From: Bacteroidota bacterium
GTDB lineage: Bacteria; Bacteroidota; Ignavibacteria; UBA10030; UBA8401
Length of the DNA stretch: 64,000 nucleotides
Reading direction: 5' to 3'
NCBI GenBank assembly: GCA_035506275.1
Contig: DATJPT010000002.1
Coordinates: 124,001 to 188,000, forward strand
The notes under the pieces were generated by a model. That model had not been told where the DNA came from. It saw only the letters and a program-made list of their open reading frames with translations, and made no database searches. This document shows, piece after piece, positions 10,068 through 21,145 of this stretch; position 1 is the stretch's first letter; every line of letters begins with the position of its first letter. The translations under genes and the position numbers were made by a program.

Positions 10068-11819
10068 ATGCGTTCGCATCGTCCAACATTCAGTCTGAGT
10101 CCCCTCATTTTGCTGTCAGCGCTATTCATTATGACAGCATACGCCCAGGAAGTCATCACGGAATACAACGTCCCGATGAAAACGCGCGATAGTGTGACCC
10201 TCCGCGCCGAAATTTACCGGCCCAACAAAGAAGGCAAGTTTCCCGTTATCGTCGAGCGGACCCCGTACGACAAACGGGCCGAGACAGGATTCGGACCGAA
10301 GGTGGCCGCTCAAGGATACATTTTTGTCGTCCAGGATGTCCGCGGTCGATGGGCATCGGACGGCGATTGGTATCCGATGATCCATGAATCAAACGACGGC
10401 TACGACTGCATCGAATGGGCAGCGACGCTCCCCTACTCTAACGGTAAGGTAGGGATGTGGGGTGGTTCTTACGTAGGCGCTACGCAGATGCTCGCTGCCA
10501 TCGCCGCGCCTCCTCATCTCGTCTGTATTATGCCATATGTGACCGCCTCCAATTATCATGCGCACTGGGTTTATCAGGGGGGAGCCTTTACGCAATTGCT
10601 AAACCAGGCTTGGTCAACCGCGCTGTCGATCAACACGCTTGAACGTCGCGTGGGAAAGGATGCTATACCATCGCATTGGGACATGAAACGTCCCCTGATC
10701 GATTACCCAATGTTGGACGTAGGCTCCTCTGCAGGGCTGGCCGACTACTACTATGAATGGCTTGAACATCCAAACTACGATGACTACTGGAAAGGGTGTT
10801 CGATCGAAGAACACTTCAAACAGATTCAGGTTCCGGCCCTGAATATTGGTGCATGGTACGATATATTTCAGGACGGGTCGCTGCGGAACTATATTGGGAT
10901 AAAAAGCCAGGGGGGCAGCGAGGTCGCAAGAAAAGGTCAAAGACTGGTCATGATAGTTGGCGGACACGCCGGGGCTGGGCCTAAAGTCGGCGAAGTCGAC
11001 TTCGGGAACAATTCGGTTCTCGACATTTGGGAACTTGGTCTTCGCTGGTACGACTACTGGTTAAAAGGCATTGACAACGGTCTCGGGGGTGAAAAGCCCG
11101 TTAGGATCTTTGTCATGGGGAAGAATATCTGGAGAGACGAAGATGATTGGCCGGTATCACGCGCCAAACCCGCTCGCTATTTCCTGCATTCCGACGGGAA
11201 AGCCAATTCCTTGAACGGTGATGGTACTTTGAGCGCCAAAGTTCCTCTTGCTGAAAATCCAGATAGCTACGTTTACGATCCGACCGACCCGGTGCCGACA
11301 ACAGGCGGCCCGACGCTTGGCGACTTTCATTTCCCTCCTGGTCCTTTCGACCAACGCTCGGTGGAAAGCCGGGGAGATGTGCTGGTGTACTCGACTCCTG
11401 CCTTCAAGGAGGATGTGGAAGTGACAGGCCCGATCACGCTCGAAATTTATGCAAGCTCTTCGGCGTTCGATACAGACTTCACGGGCAAGTTGATCGATGT
11501 GTCCCCCGACGGTTATGCGAAAAATCTCACCGAAGGAATTCTCCGGGCGCGCTACCGGAACTCCACAGAAAAGGCAACGCTGATGAATCCGGGTGAGATC
11601 TATAAACTGACGATTGACCTTTGGTCAACCTCAAACGTGTTCCTCGCCGGACACAAGCTGCGAGTGGAAATCTCGAGCAGCAATTTCCCCCGATTTGACC
11701 GGAACCTCAATACCGGCGCTGACATTGGAAGCTCGTCAACGCAAATTCAAAAAGCCAAAAACGTCGTGTATCACGACCGCGAACATGCGTCGGCGCTGGT
11801 ACTTCCGGTGATGCCTTAG
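10068..11819 (+). CDS. Secreted CocE/NonD-family (X-Pro dipeptidyl-peptidase-like) hydrolase
   Basis: A 583-residue exported alpha/beta hydrolase with a C-terminal galactose-binding-like domain. The signal peptide ends MTAYA|QE. The nucleophile elbow GMWGGSYVG carries S134. An Asp in GAWYDIFQDG and a His in VGGHAGAG are candidates for the rest of the triad. The C-terminal jelly roll (about residues 380-580) includes DTDFTGKLIDVSPDGYA and LRVEISSSNFPRFDRN, typical of the X-Pro_dipep_C module. Family members hydrolyse acyl esters, beta-lactams or X-Pro peptides. The actual substrate is unknown; position between sugar genes may hint at a deacylase of glycans, which is inference. Confidence 0.9.
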   Translation: MRSHRPTFSLSPLILLSALFIMTAYAQEVITEYNVPMKTRDSVTLRAEIYRPNKEGKFPVIVERTPYDKRAETGFGPKVAAQGYIFVVQDVRGRWASDGDWYPMIHESNDGYDCIEWAATLPYSNGKVGMWGGSYVGATQMLAAIAAPPHLVCIMPYVTASNYHAHWVYQGGAFTQLLNQAWSTALSINTLERRVGKDAIPSHWDMKRPLIDYPMLDVGSSAGLADYYYEWLEHPNYDDYWKGCSIEEHFKQIQVPALNIGAWYDIFQDGSLRNYIGIKSQGGSEVARKGQRLVMIVGGHAGAGPKVGEVDFGNNSVLDIWELGLRWYDYWLKGIDNGLGGEKPVRIFVMGKNIWRDEDDWPVSRAKPARYFLHSDGKANSLNGDGTLSAKVPLAENPDSYVYDPTDPVPTTGGPTLGDFHFPPGPFDQRSVESRGDVLVYSTPAFKEDVEVTGPITLEIYASSSAFDTDFTGKLIDVSPDGYAKNLTEGILRARYRNSTEKATLMNPGEIYKLTIDLWSTSNVFLAGHKLRVEISSSNFPRFDRNLNTGADIGSSSTQIQKAKNVVYHDREHASALVLPVMP

Positions 11820-11832
11820 AACAAAAACCTGA

Positions 11833-12480
<648 letters not shown>

Positions 12481-12481
12481 C

Positions 12482-13681
12482 GTGAAATCTCGGAAGCTCG
12501 ATGCCGTCATTGCCGGCCACCTCTGTCTTGACATGTTTCCGGAATTCCTGGACGCGAAGGGCTCCTCGCTCGCACGGGTTTTTATACCGGGGAAACTCAC
12601 CAACATCGGAGCCATGACCGTTTGCACGGGGGGGCCGGTCTCGAACACAGGCATCGCGATGGATATTCTCGGGGCCAGGGTCGCCCTGATGGCGAAAGTC
12701 GGGAATGATTTCATCGGCCGGGCGATCATGGACTTCCTGAAGCGCAGGGCGCCCGGAGCAGAGACGAGGCTTAGGATCTCCCACGGTGATTCGTCCTCTT
12801 ACTCCATCGTTATCGCACTCCCCGGCACCGATCGCATCTTTCTGCACAATCCCGGAGCGAACGACAGCTTCTGCTACGACGACATCGACTTCGACACGGT
12901 TCGGCAGGCCAGGCTTTTCCATCTCGGATACCCCCCTCTGATGAGACGGATGTACGAGGACGGCGGAGACGAGCTGCTCAGGATCTACAGGCGGGTGAGC
13001 CGGATGGGACTTGTGACGTCGCTCGATTTCGCTCTCCCCGACCCCGCCAGTCCTTCGGGCCGCGTGGACTGGACCGTCATTCTGAAGAAGGTCCTCCCCT
13101 ACGTGGACATCTTTCTTCCGAGCGTTGAGGAGGCCCAGTTCATGCTTGACAAGAAGGAATTTTTCCGTCTGCGTCAGGCAGCGCGCGGGAAGGAGCTGAT
13201 CGAATTCTTCACCGCCGGACACTTGGCGCAGCTCTCTTCGAAGTTTCTCGAATACGGCGGGGGGATCGTGGGGCTGAAGTGTGGAAGCAGAGGGATCTAC
13301 GTGTCCACGGCCTCCGGCGAGAGGTTGAAAAAGGTCAACGGACTTTCCTCGAAGAGCTGGGCGAACCGGGAAGTATGGATGCCGAGTTACCGTCCGGAAA
13401 AATTCGTTTCAGCCGCCGGAGCCGGAGATTCAGCCATCGCCGGATTTCTTGCAGCCTTCCTCAAAGGGAAATCACTCGAAGCCTGCCTCAGCTACGCTTC
13501 CATGTGCGGCGCACAAAACTTGCGAACCTTCGATACGCTGAGCGGGCTTGTCAGTTGGAGCGAGACGACGAAAAAAATCAATGGGCGCACGAAGAAGAAC
13601 ACGCTGACGGTCGGTTCGGCCGCGTGGACATATGACCGGAAAGAAAAACTCTGGCGCGGCCCTCGCGACGGCCGGGGATGA
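12482..13681 (+). CDS. PfkB-family carbohydrate kinase
   Basis: A 399-residue ribokinase-like sugar kinase. The N-terminal GHLCLDMFPE and GGPVSNTGIAMDILGA match the first PfkB signature region. AAGAGDSAIAGF near 311-322 is the second signature, with D316 as the catalytic base. It starts at GTG 12482, one base after the stop of the isomerase gene, with AAAGGAG upstream, so the two are probably translated together. A fructokinase role after the mannose isomerase is likely but inferred. The gene is visibly richer in GC than the genes at 2-7 kb, and the encoded kinase is longer than the usual 300-330 residues, with an insertion after residue 230. Confidence 0.88.
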   Translation: MKSRKLDAVIAGHLCLDMFPEFLDAKGSSLARVFIPGKLTNIGAMTVCTGGPVSNTGIAMDILGARVALMAKVGNDFIGRAIMDFLKRRAPGAETRLRISHGDSSSYSIVIALPGTDRIFLHNPGANDSFCYDDIDFDTVRQARLFHLGYPPLMRRMYEDGGDELLRIYRRVSRMGLVTSLDFALPDPASPSGRVDWTVILKKVLPYVDIFLPSVEEAQFMLDKKEFFRLRQAARGKELIEFFTAGHLAQLSSKFLEYGGGIVGLKCGSRGIYVSTASGERLKKVNGLSSKSWANREVWMPSYRPEKFVSAAGAGDSAIAGFLAAFLKGKSLEACLSYASMCGAQNLRTFDTLSGLVSWSETTKKINGRTKKNTLTVGSAAWTYDRKEKLWRGPRDGRG

Positions 13682-13920
13682 ACGGCGGTTCACTGCGCTC
13701 GGCCGAATTCACTCCCGGGATAGCCTCACGTCGCTGCTGTTCGCACCGCAGCGTTCACGTTCCCCCTGAGGGATTCTTCTCTCGTCCGTGCAACGGGGGA
13801 AACACTCAAACGAGACCCGCAATACTTTTTGAGAAAATCTTCAATGAACATTTACAAAATCAATCTGAACCCATCATATAGGACATAGAGTCCTCGTGTC
13901 TCGCGCGGAGCCACCCGATG

Positions 13921-13960
13921 AAGGCACCCGAAACTTGATTTTCGGGTGCCTTCTCTTTTT
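13921..13960 (+). terminator. Rho-independent terminator after the kinase operon
   Basis: A perfect 13-bp stem (AAGGCACCCGAAA, 13921-13933, with TTTCGGGTGCCTT, 13940-13952) encloses a 6-base loop and is followed by CTCTTTTT. It probably ends the GH92-to-PfkB transcript. Confidence 0.85.
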
Positions 13961-14271
13961 CCCAGTCCATGTAAGCCTCCCGTCTTCTCGAGGATCAAAT
14001 CGCAGCAGGCCTTTTGATTCCGTCTTCTATAAGAACGATTCGATCTCGGCAATGCCAATAACATAAATTCGTTTGCAACACTGTTGTTAATTACGACCGC
14101 GACTTGTCCGGATAACCAAAATTTCCTCAATCTGCCGGCCTCGCCCTGCTGCCGCAGTTCAGGTTGGTATTTGCTATTTCTTTCGCCGTCGAAATTGGGT
14201 CGGCCTTTATCCCACAATCCGACACGGTGTCTCTTCGAGACAAAATTGGCCGTGTACCGTAAAAATATTCG

Positions 14272-14300
14272 TTGCATCAGTGATCACCCGGTGGTAAATT
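14272..14300 (+). promoter_or_regulatory. Candidate sigma70-type promoter for the beta-helix cassette
   Basis: TTGCAT (14272-14277), a 17-base spacer and TAAATT (14295-14300) form a plausible -35/-10 pair. Transcription would begin near 14307, about 64 bases before the ATG at 14371. Consensus match only. Confidence 0.42.
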
Positions 14301-14370
14301 GTGCCGTCAAAAACAGTCGCGCTCACCGCCAAACGCAGGCACTAATCGAATATCCATGGAAAGCAATCTT

Positions 14371-15906
14371 ATGAGCAAGAACCTCACTCTCCTTCTCTTT
14401 GTCATCGGAGCACTTCCTTCTCTGGTGTCGGCCCAGCATTCCGATACACTCCTGATCCGGAATACCGGCATCGACGTTCTCGCAAAAACGATTCTTGGGG
14501 ATACGCTCTCGGACGGAGGACGAGCCGATGTGAATCGGGTGTATCTCCTGATGAGAGGGGAACGATACGTGAACAGAACAACGATCGCCAACAAAGGCTA
14601 CCATTTGCGGATCGCCGGCCAGCCTTCTCCCCTTTCCGGAAATGACCCTGGTCCGGCGGTGATCCAGCTCGCCCCCGATTCATTACGGTATCTTTACAAC
14701 GACCGGGTCACAGATTTGATCATAGACGGCCGCGGAGATCTGACGATATCCAACGTATGGTTTCTCTCGTGGATCGCCTCCGGAGCCCAGCTTTGGGAAC
14801 CGATTAACGAAGAGAAAGACAGCTCTCATGTCCGGATCGACCGCTGCATCTTCGAGTGGCAGGAAGGTCCGGCAATTCACGTGAGCGGAAGATGGACAAA
14901 CGTTTATCTTACCAACACACTGTTCCACAACGCAATTTACAAGGACGAGTGGTGGGCGGGGCGGGTTATCTATTATACTTCGCCGGCAGATACCCTCGTG
15001 GAGATCAACAACACGCTCGAAAACGTCGGCTTCGGACTGATTCAGTCGCAGGGAATCGGGCTTAATTATTATCTGTGCGATCATAACACCGTCGTAAATT
15101 GCGCGAAGTTTTGCTGGCTGGAAAGTTATTACAGCAGGGCGTATATCGCAAACAATCTTCTGGTCAATTGCCATTTCACGGGCGAGAGGATGATAGACCG
15201 CCGATTCCAGGATCCCGACACGCTGCTGTACGGCCAAACGATTAACATAGATACTCTTAAAGCGGGGGGCCGGAGGATAACCCAAGCCGAGGCGATAAAG
15301 CGCTACGGGAGCGACGCCGTCCAAATCGCAGACGACCACACACTCGAGCCTACAGATCCGCGGGAACTCAGCAGGGTCGTCGTTTATTGCAATAATGCAA
15401 GTTACTTTGACACAACCGGCTTCTACCCGTTCTACCGGAGATACAATGCAATGATCCCGACTGAAGCCGGGAAGATCCTTCCTGAACCTGTAGCAAACGC
15501 ACGCACACAATTGATGTGGTCATGGCATCCCCATATGATCAATCATGGGTCTGTCGATGGGATCGATCCCGGCTTCAAACAAATGCCCGACAATCTGCCA
15601 CTGATCCTCGCGTTCCTTAACGACATGTACTCGCCTTCGCCAAAGAATGACGTCTTCTGGGGATATGATCCCGACGATCTGAAAGATCCGGCGGCGGCAA
15701 GAAACATGACCGTCGTCTATAACAATTCATCCCACGGTAATTATCCGACGAGGGAGGATTTCGCGTTCAGCGATCGAACGTTGCTGGGAGCGGGCCTTGA
15801 CGGCTATCCTGTCGGCGATTTGAATTGGTTCCCCGACAGGCTGCTTCGGTGGACCATCAACAAAGATCTCGCTTTGATGGCGGAAATGCTTTTGAACGCT
15901 AAATGA
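14371..15906 (+). CDS. Secreted right-handed parallel beta-helix protein
   Basis: A 511-residue exported protein. The signal peptide ends LVSA|QH. From about residue 95 to 280 short beta-strand turns repeat with Asn/Asp-rich corners (LIIDGRGDLTISNVWF, IHVSGRWTNVYLTNTLFHNA, NNLLVNC), the pattern of pectate-lyase-like beta helices. I find no convincing lyase active-site motif, so a polysaccharide lyase, hydrolase or binding role are all open. I chose ATG 14371, with GGAAAG upstream, over ATG 14356 and the frame opening at 14299. It lies upstream of a lipocalin-like protein and a GH5-like enzyme, which suggests glycan work. Confidence 0.78.
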   Translation: MSKNLTLLLFVIGALPSLVSAQHSDTLLIRNTGIDVLAKTILGDTLSDGGRADVNRVYLLMRGERYVNRTTIANKGYHLRIAGQPSPLSGNDPGPAVIQLAPDSLRYLYNDRVTDLIIDGRGDLTISNVWFLSWIASGAQLWEPINEEKDSSHVRIDRCIFEWQEGPAIHVSGRWTNVYLTNTLFHNAIYKDEWWAGRVIYYTSPADTLVEINNTLENVGFGLIQSQGIGLNYYLCDHNTVVNCAKFCWLESYYSRAYIANNLLVNCHFTGERMIDRRFQDPDTLLYGQTINIDTLKAGGRRITQAEAIKRYGSDAVQIADDHTLEPTDPRELSRVVVYCNNASYFDTTGFYPFYRRYNAMIPTEAGKILPEPVANARTQLMWSWHPHMINHGSVDGIDPGFKQMPDNLPLILAFLNDMYSPSPKNDVFWGYDPDDLKDPAAARNMTVVYNNSSHGNYPTREDFAFSDRTLLGAGLDGYPVGDLNWFPDRLLRWTINKDLALMAEMLLNAK

Positions 15907-15991
15907 GTTTTTTTCGACCAAAACCCGACAGGAACACCGCCGACTTCCAACTCACCATAATTCAAACGTCTCATACTCAGAGGAATATCAA

Positions 15992-16465
15992 ATGAAATCT
16001 CTACATCGAATCATCTTCGTGATATTATTTTCCGTTCCGTTTCTTGCAGCATATGCACAGGAAAACACCAAACTGCAAGGGGCATGGGAGCTGACTTCCC
16101 AAAAAATTGACGGCCAGGAAAAAGTCTTGTCGGGAAGAAGGATACGACTTATCACGGCAAGCCATTTCGCCTGGGTCAAGCAAGATACTAAAATGGTCAA
16201 AGAACTCCTGGCGAAGGGAACGGCTCACGACTCTGCCGTCGCATTTCACGATGTCGCCGGGGCCGGAACGTACAAAGTCAACGGAGACACGTACACGGAG
16301 ACGACCGAATTTTTCTATGACCCGCAGAACCTGGGTTCTTCCATCGATTGGAAGTACAAGCTCGAAGGGAATCTCTGGTATACTTCGGGACACTACATCC
16401 ACTATAAAGACGGCAAAAAGAACGAGGACCTTCTGATAGAAGAGGTTTGGAAGAAGATTGAATAG
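15992..16465 (+). CDS. Small secreted lipocalin-like (DUF4488-type) protein
   Basis: A 157-residue exported protein with a signal peptide ending AAYA|QE. The mature part opens KLQGAWELTSQKIDG and continues with alternating strands (GAGTYKVNGDTYTETTEFF, WKYKLEGNLWYTSG), the look of the lipocalin-like / DUF4488 beta barrels common in Bacteroidota. No catalytic residues are evident. A ligand-binding role is possible but unproven. It sits between a beta-helix protein and a GH5-like lipoprotein on the same strand. Confidence 0.75.
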   Translation: MKSLHRIIFVILFSVPFLAAYAQENTKLQGAWELTSQKIDGQEKVLSGRRIRLITASHFAWVKQDTKMVKELLAKGTAHDSAVAFHDVAGAGTYKVNGDTYTETTEFFYDPQNLGSSIDWKYKLEGNLWYTSGHYIHYKDGKKNEDLLIEEVWKKIE

Positions 16466-16645
16466 AAGAATTTCTTCGCAAGGAAGCCCGTCACGCAACC
16501 GGAGTTTTTGACCTGACGCTCATCGTCGGGGAAAAGCCGCCTGTCGTGCGCGGTGGATTACCTTTGCATGGTTTGCATCGCTCAATTTCTTTTCCAGGGG
16601 CGGCATATCGGCCGCCGCCGGAATTATCAGGACTGAGATACTCGT

Positions 16646-18169
16646 ATGAATCTATCACACAGCGTTTACTCGGCGTTCATTGTTTGCATCGTACTGAGCG
16701 GTTGCGCAGAGCGGATAGAAAAAGAATCCCCTCCGGTCAAAGAGTTCAGATACTTCATCGTTCGGAGCGGAGATAAGCTTATGGACGGAGATCACGAGTC
16801 CCGGTTTTTCGGCCTGGCTGCACCAAATATGCAGCAGAATGAATCCCAGCTGAGATCGGACATGACCAATCGTTTCCCCGATGAGTTTGAGATCCGCGAT
16901 CTCTTCAGCGGCATAGAGCGCGTCGGCGGACTCGTGACCCGGACGTTTACGCTTTCGATCGCTTCGCCCGCCGACAGCGGTCTGCCGGTCTATGTTCCGG
17001 CACGACGGACGTATAACGAAGAAGCATTCCGGTGCCTGGACAAGGTTATCGCGCTGGCGTCTGAATACAATATCCGGCTGATCATCCCGTTCATCGCGTC
17101 GCAATCGTTCCACGGAATCCGCGGCGTCGACGAGTTCTCTGCATTGTCCGGCAAGCCGCAAGGATCTTTCTGGACGGATGACAATGTGAAAGCCGACTTC
17201 AAACACCTTCTCAGTTTTGTCCTCAATAGGAGGAATACGGTCAACGGAAAACTCTATAAGAACGACCCCGCAGTTCTTGCCTGGCAATTGGGGAATGAAT
17301 TCGGAAGTTACGCGGGGGATCGCAAACTGAATTACGACGATTGGAGCCCGGTAATTCTGCATTGGAGTCTCGAGATGGCCGCATATATAAAAGGGATCGA
17401 CTCCAACCATCTGATCATCGAAGCCGGCGGCTGCGACCGGAAAGCGCTCATTGCCGACTCAAATATCGATATCATCAGCGACCACCTGTACGAATACTGG
17501 AACAGAATGGGAAATCAGCCATGGGTATTGGGGCCGATCGCGCATAATTCCAGGGAAGAATGCAGGGGAAAAAAGCCGCTCGTTGTCGACGAATTCGGAC
17601 TCGGAAGCACTGAAAACCTGACGAGCCTTATGGATACGATCTGCAATTCGGGGATTTCAGGGGGGCTTTTGTGGAGCATCAGAAGCCACCGGCGCGACGG
17701 GGGCTGGTACTACCACAATGAAGGGGGAACGAAGGTAAACTCATTTCACGTCCCCGGATTCGCTGACGGATTTCACTACGACGAAACCGGGATGCTCGAC
17801 CTCCTCAGACTCAGAGCATACAAAATTCGCGGCATCCCACCGGCCGACATTGAACCGCCGTATCCGGCTCCGGTGTTGATCGTGAAGAATCATGGTTTCA
17901 CATGGAGAGGTTCGGCAGGAGCGCGGTACTATACGATCGAACGGTCCGAGAGCCCTTCAGGACCTTGGAAAATTCTCGTTACGGGATTGTACGATTCCGT
18001 GGTGGAAGATGTCGCGGCGTTTGAACCGAGTGTCGAAGCATCGGAACCGTTGGTGCTCTATCGCGATGTAACCAGGAATAAAGGTGTGCCGTACTATTAT
18101 CGTATCAAAGCTGTGAATGAAGCTGGAGAGACCGCGTATTCAGACGTCGTTGGTGCCAGCGATCTCTAG
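16646..18169 (+). CDS. GH5-type mannanase-like lipoprotein
   Basis: A 507-residue predicted lipoprotein. LSGC gives a lipobox with C20. The catalytic barrel spans about residues 35-400. The acid/base E218 lies in WQLGNEFGS and the nucleophile E316 in VVDEFGLGS, the two-glutamate pattern of clan A retaining glycosidases such as GH5 endo-beta-mannanases. The C-terminal ~95 residues (ARYYTIERSESPSGPWK ... YYYRIKAVNEAGETAYS) look like a fibronectin-III module. It closes the second glycan cassette and is followed by a terminator. Mannan specificity is the best guess, not certain. Confidence 0.84.
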   Translation: MNLSHSVYSAFIVCIVLSGCAERIEKESPPVKEFRYFIVRSGDKLMDGDHESRFFGLAAPNMQQNESQLRSDMTNRFPDEFEIRDLFSGIERVGGLVTRTFTLSIASPADSGLPVYVPARRTYNEEAFRCLDKVIALASEYNIRLIIPFIASQSFHGIRGVDEFSALSGKPQGSFWTDDNVKADFKHLLSFVLNRRNTVNGKLYKNDPAVLAWQLGNEFGSYAGDRKLNYDDWSPVILHWSLEMAAYIKGIDSNHLIIEAGGCDRKALIADSNIDIISDHLYEYWNRMGNQPWVLGPIAHNSREECRGKKPLVVDEFGLGSTENLTSLMDTICNSGISGGLLWSIRSHRRDGGWYYHNEGGTKVNSFHVPGFADGFHYDETGMLDLLRLRAYKIRGIPPADIEPPYPAPVLIVKNHGFTWRGSAGARYYTIERSESPSGPWKILVTGLYDSVVEDVAAFEPSVEASEPLVLYRDVTRNKGVPYYYRIKAVNEAGETAYSDVVGASDL

Positions 18170-18294
18170 GACGGCATGCGAGGGGTTGTTTGTCTAGTCT
18201 CCGGTCCGCGATCCTGCCCGCTCATTCTCCCCTCTTGCCCGTTGAACGGAACATCGCAAGCTCGGCGCTGATCTTTTCGATACTTGAATCGATG

Positions 18295-18340
18295 AAACCG
18301 GATGAGCAAATTTTGTTCGCTATCCGGTTTTTTATTTTCT
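18295..18340 (+). terminator. Terminator after the GH5-like gene
   Basis: AAACCGGAT (18295-18303) pairs with ATCCGGTTT (18322-18330) and runs into TTTTTTATTTT. The 18-base loop has some further pairing. Confidence 0.68.
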
Positions 18341-18353
18341 TCCATTGTGCATC

Positions 18354-19265
18354 TTAATCCTGAGATGGCACCGTCATCCGGAGTCGATCCAAATCACGCA
18401 TCGGCGGCTGTCCGAAGAGCCGGCGGTATTCCCGGCTGAACTGCGACGGACTTTCATATCCCACCTTGAACGCAACACTCGCCGCGTCCGTTGATTCAAG
18501 GCTCAGGATCCTGCGGGCTTCCTGCAGCCTGATCTGTTTCTGATACTGCAGCGGACTCATATTGGTCACCTGACGGAAATGCAGATGAAATGCCGACGGG
18601 CTCATGTTTGCCATGCGTGCTAAACTGGCCACACTCAACGGCTCTGCATAATCTCTTTGCAGGTGCTCGACGACCTTGCCGATCCTTTGCGTCTTGCTCC
18701 CGACGACCCCTAGTTGCCGGATCTTCGTTCCATACCGGGAATTCATCAAACGGTAATGGATTTCCCGAACGATCGACGGGGCAAGAACATTGACGTCGTT
18801 TTTATTCGAAAGCGTTTTCAATAATCGTGCGAAGGCATCTGCGAGTTCCGGCGTTACCCGTTCTACAAAAAATCCCCCCTCAGAACCTTCCTCTTTGACA
18901 TCGAGAAGCGTTGAGTCGTGGAGTATTTCATAGACGATGGAAGGCTGTAACTCAAGCGTGAGGCCGATGTAGGGCTGCTCGGGCGATGCTTTGGTCACTT
19001 GAAAAGTAGCCGGCACATCGACACAACTGACCAGGTAATTTTCGGGATCATACCGGAATACCCTCCTCCCGCTCCACACCTTTTTTTCCCCCTGAAGAAC
19101 CAGACACACGAGTGTCTCATATCTGCCGGGAACAGCCTCCGATGTTCTGTCTCTTCTGACAACCTTAAACCCCGGAAGAATGGTGGGGTGACTCCCTTCA
19201 CGGCTGCAGTATTTCATCGCAAGCTCGAGCAGGGTTTTTGCCGTGTTGGAACTTTGACTTTTCAT
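18354..19265 (-). CDS. AraC-family transcription regulator with AraC_N (YqhC-like) domain
   Basis: A 303-residue DNA-binding regulator. The N-terminal cupin-like AraC_N domain (about 1-190) includes YETLVCLVLQGEKKVWSGRR. The C terminus carries two helix-turn-helix units: LSVASLARMANMSPSAFHLH and the stretch ending VGYESPSQFSREYRRLFG. GGAG six bases before the ATG at 19265 favours that start; an ATG at 19277 is also in frame. It diverges from a run of reductase genes. In E. coli the similar YqhC activates yqhD and the aldo-keto reductase dkgA in response to aldehydes, so regulation of the divergent genes is likely. Confidence 0.88.
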   Translation of the reverse strand: MKSQSSNTAKTLLELAMKYCSREGSHPTILPGFKVVRRDRTSEAVPGRYETLVCLVLQGEKKVWSGRRVFRYDPENYLVSCVDVPATFQVTKASPEQPYIGLTLELQPSIVYEILHDSTLLDVKEEGSEGGFFVERVTPELADAFARLLKTLSNKNDVNVLAPSIVREIHYRLMNSRYGTKIRQLGVVGSKTQRIGKVVEHLQRDYAEPLSVASLARMANMSPSAFHLHFRQVTNMSPLQYQKQIRLQEARRILSLESTDAASVAFKVGYESPSQFSREYRRLFGQPPMRDLDRLRMTVPSQD

Positions 19266-19431
19266 TTTTCGCTCCATACGTTGATCCCAATATAATGAGA
19301 GTTAGCACAATTCTCTATAGGTTTGGAGGATTAGGCAATCATTCAACAGTAATAGGATAGTTGTTCACCCAACGGTCCTCTATATTGCCAAAGGATTTGA
19401 GAGGAAAACCAAGAGACGAAGGAGTTTCGGT

Positions 19432-20112
19432 ATGAGACCAAGAATCATCTGCCACATGCTCTCCTCGATCGATGGCAGGATCGACGGAAAAATTCTCGAC
19501 CGTGTCATCGCTAGAGGAGAATATGAAACCACGGGAGCTGAGCTCAAAGGCGATGCCTGGATCTGCGGCAGAACCACGATGCAGCTCCATTTTGCCGACA
19601 AGAGGCCGTTTGTTTCCCGGTCCCGAAAACCATCGGGCCCTCAACCTGTGTTCGTTGCCACACGTGCAAAGAGCTACGCCGTTGCCGTGGACACAACCGG
19701 CAAGCTTCGCTGGTCCTCCAATGATATTGATGGCGATCATCTCGTGTGCATCGTCAGCGAGCGTGCGCCGCTGGATTATCTCACCATGCTGCGCGGCCGG
19801 AAGATTTCGTACATCGTGACGGGCAGGTCTTCCGTCGATCTGGCCAAAGCTGTTCAGCTTCTGCATGAACATTTCGGCATCAAGCGTCTTCTGCTTGAAG
19901 GAGGCGGGAACATCAACGGCGCATTCCTCGATGCGGGCTTGATCGATGAGTTAAGCCTGCTCCTGGTCCCGGGCATCGACGGGCGCCGGGAGATCCCGAC
20001 CGTCTTCGACGGGATGAATCCAAAGCGCAGACACGGTACAGCGCTGCGATTACTCTCAGCGGCCAAACGTAAAGGGGGCACGCTTTGGCTGCGATATCAA
20101 ACGATCTCATAA
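19432..20112 (+). CDS. RibD C-terminal (dihydrofolate-reductase-like) domain reductase
   Basis: A 226-residue stand-alone RibD_C protein. It opens RPRIICHMLSSIDGRIDG, the family start, has GDAWICGRTTMQ near 38-49 and LLLEGGGNINGAFLDAGLID near 152-171, which form the NADPH-binding fold. It lacks the deaminase domain of riboflavin biosynthesis RibD. Members of this group are NADPH reductases of unclear substrate. It is the first gene of the run opposite the AraC regulator. Confidence 0.85.
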   Translation: MRPRIICHMLSSIDGRIDGKILDRVIARGEYETTGAELKGDAWICGRTTMQLHFADKRPFVSRSRKPSGPQPVFVATRAKSYAVAVDTTGKLRWSSNDIDGDHLVCIVSERAPLDYLTMLRGRKISYIVTGRSSVDLAKAVQLLHEHFGIKRLLLEGGGNINGAFLDAGLIDELSLLLVPGIDGRREIPTVFDGMNPKRRHGTALRLLSAAKRKGGTLWLRYQTIS

Positions 20113-21129
<1,017 letters not shown>

Positions 21130-21145
21130 CCATCAAAGGGTCGTT

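Larger units (their letters stand above)
13682..14370. other. Intergenic region without a recognisable gene
   Basis: About 690 bases separate the kinase from the beta-helix protein. I see a strong terminator near 13921-13960 and a candidate promoter at 14272-14300. Short open frames here (67 and 141 codons) have no protein-like composition. Nothing resembling a tRNA or riboswitch was seen. Confidence 0.5.

Noticed and set aside
13678-13881. 67-codon frame overlapping the PfkB stop as ATGA
   Set aside because: The overlap is tempting, but the product has random-looking composition, no ribosome site of note and ends just before the operon terminator.
13852-14277. 141-codon minus-strand frame in the 13.7-14.4 kb spacer
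   Set aside because: It crosses the strong terminator hairpin, and has no start signal or recognisable fold.
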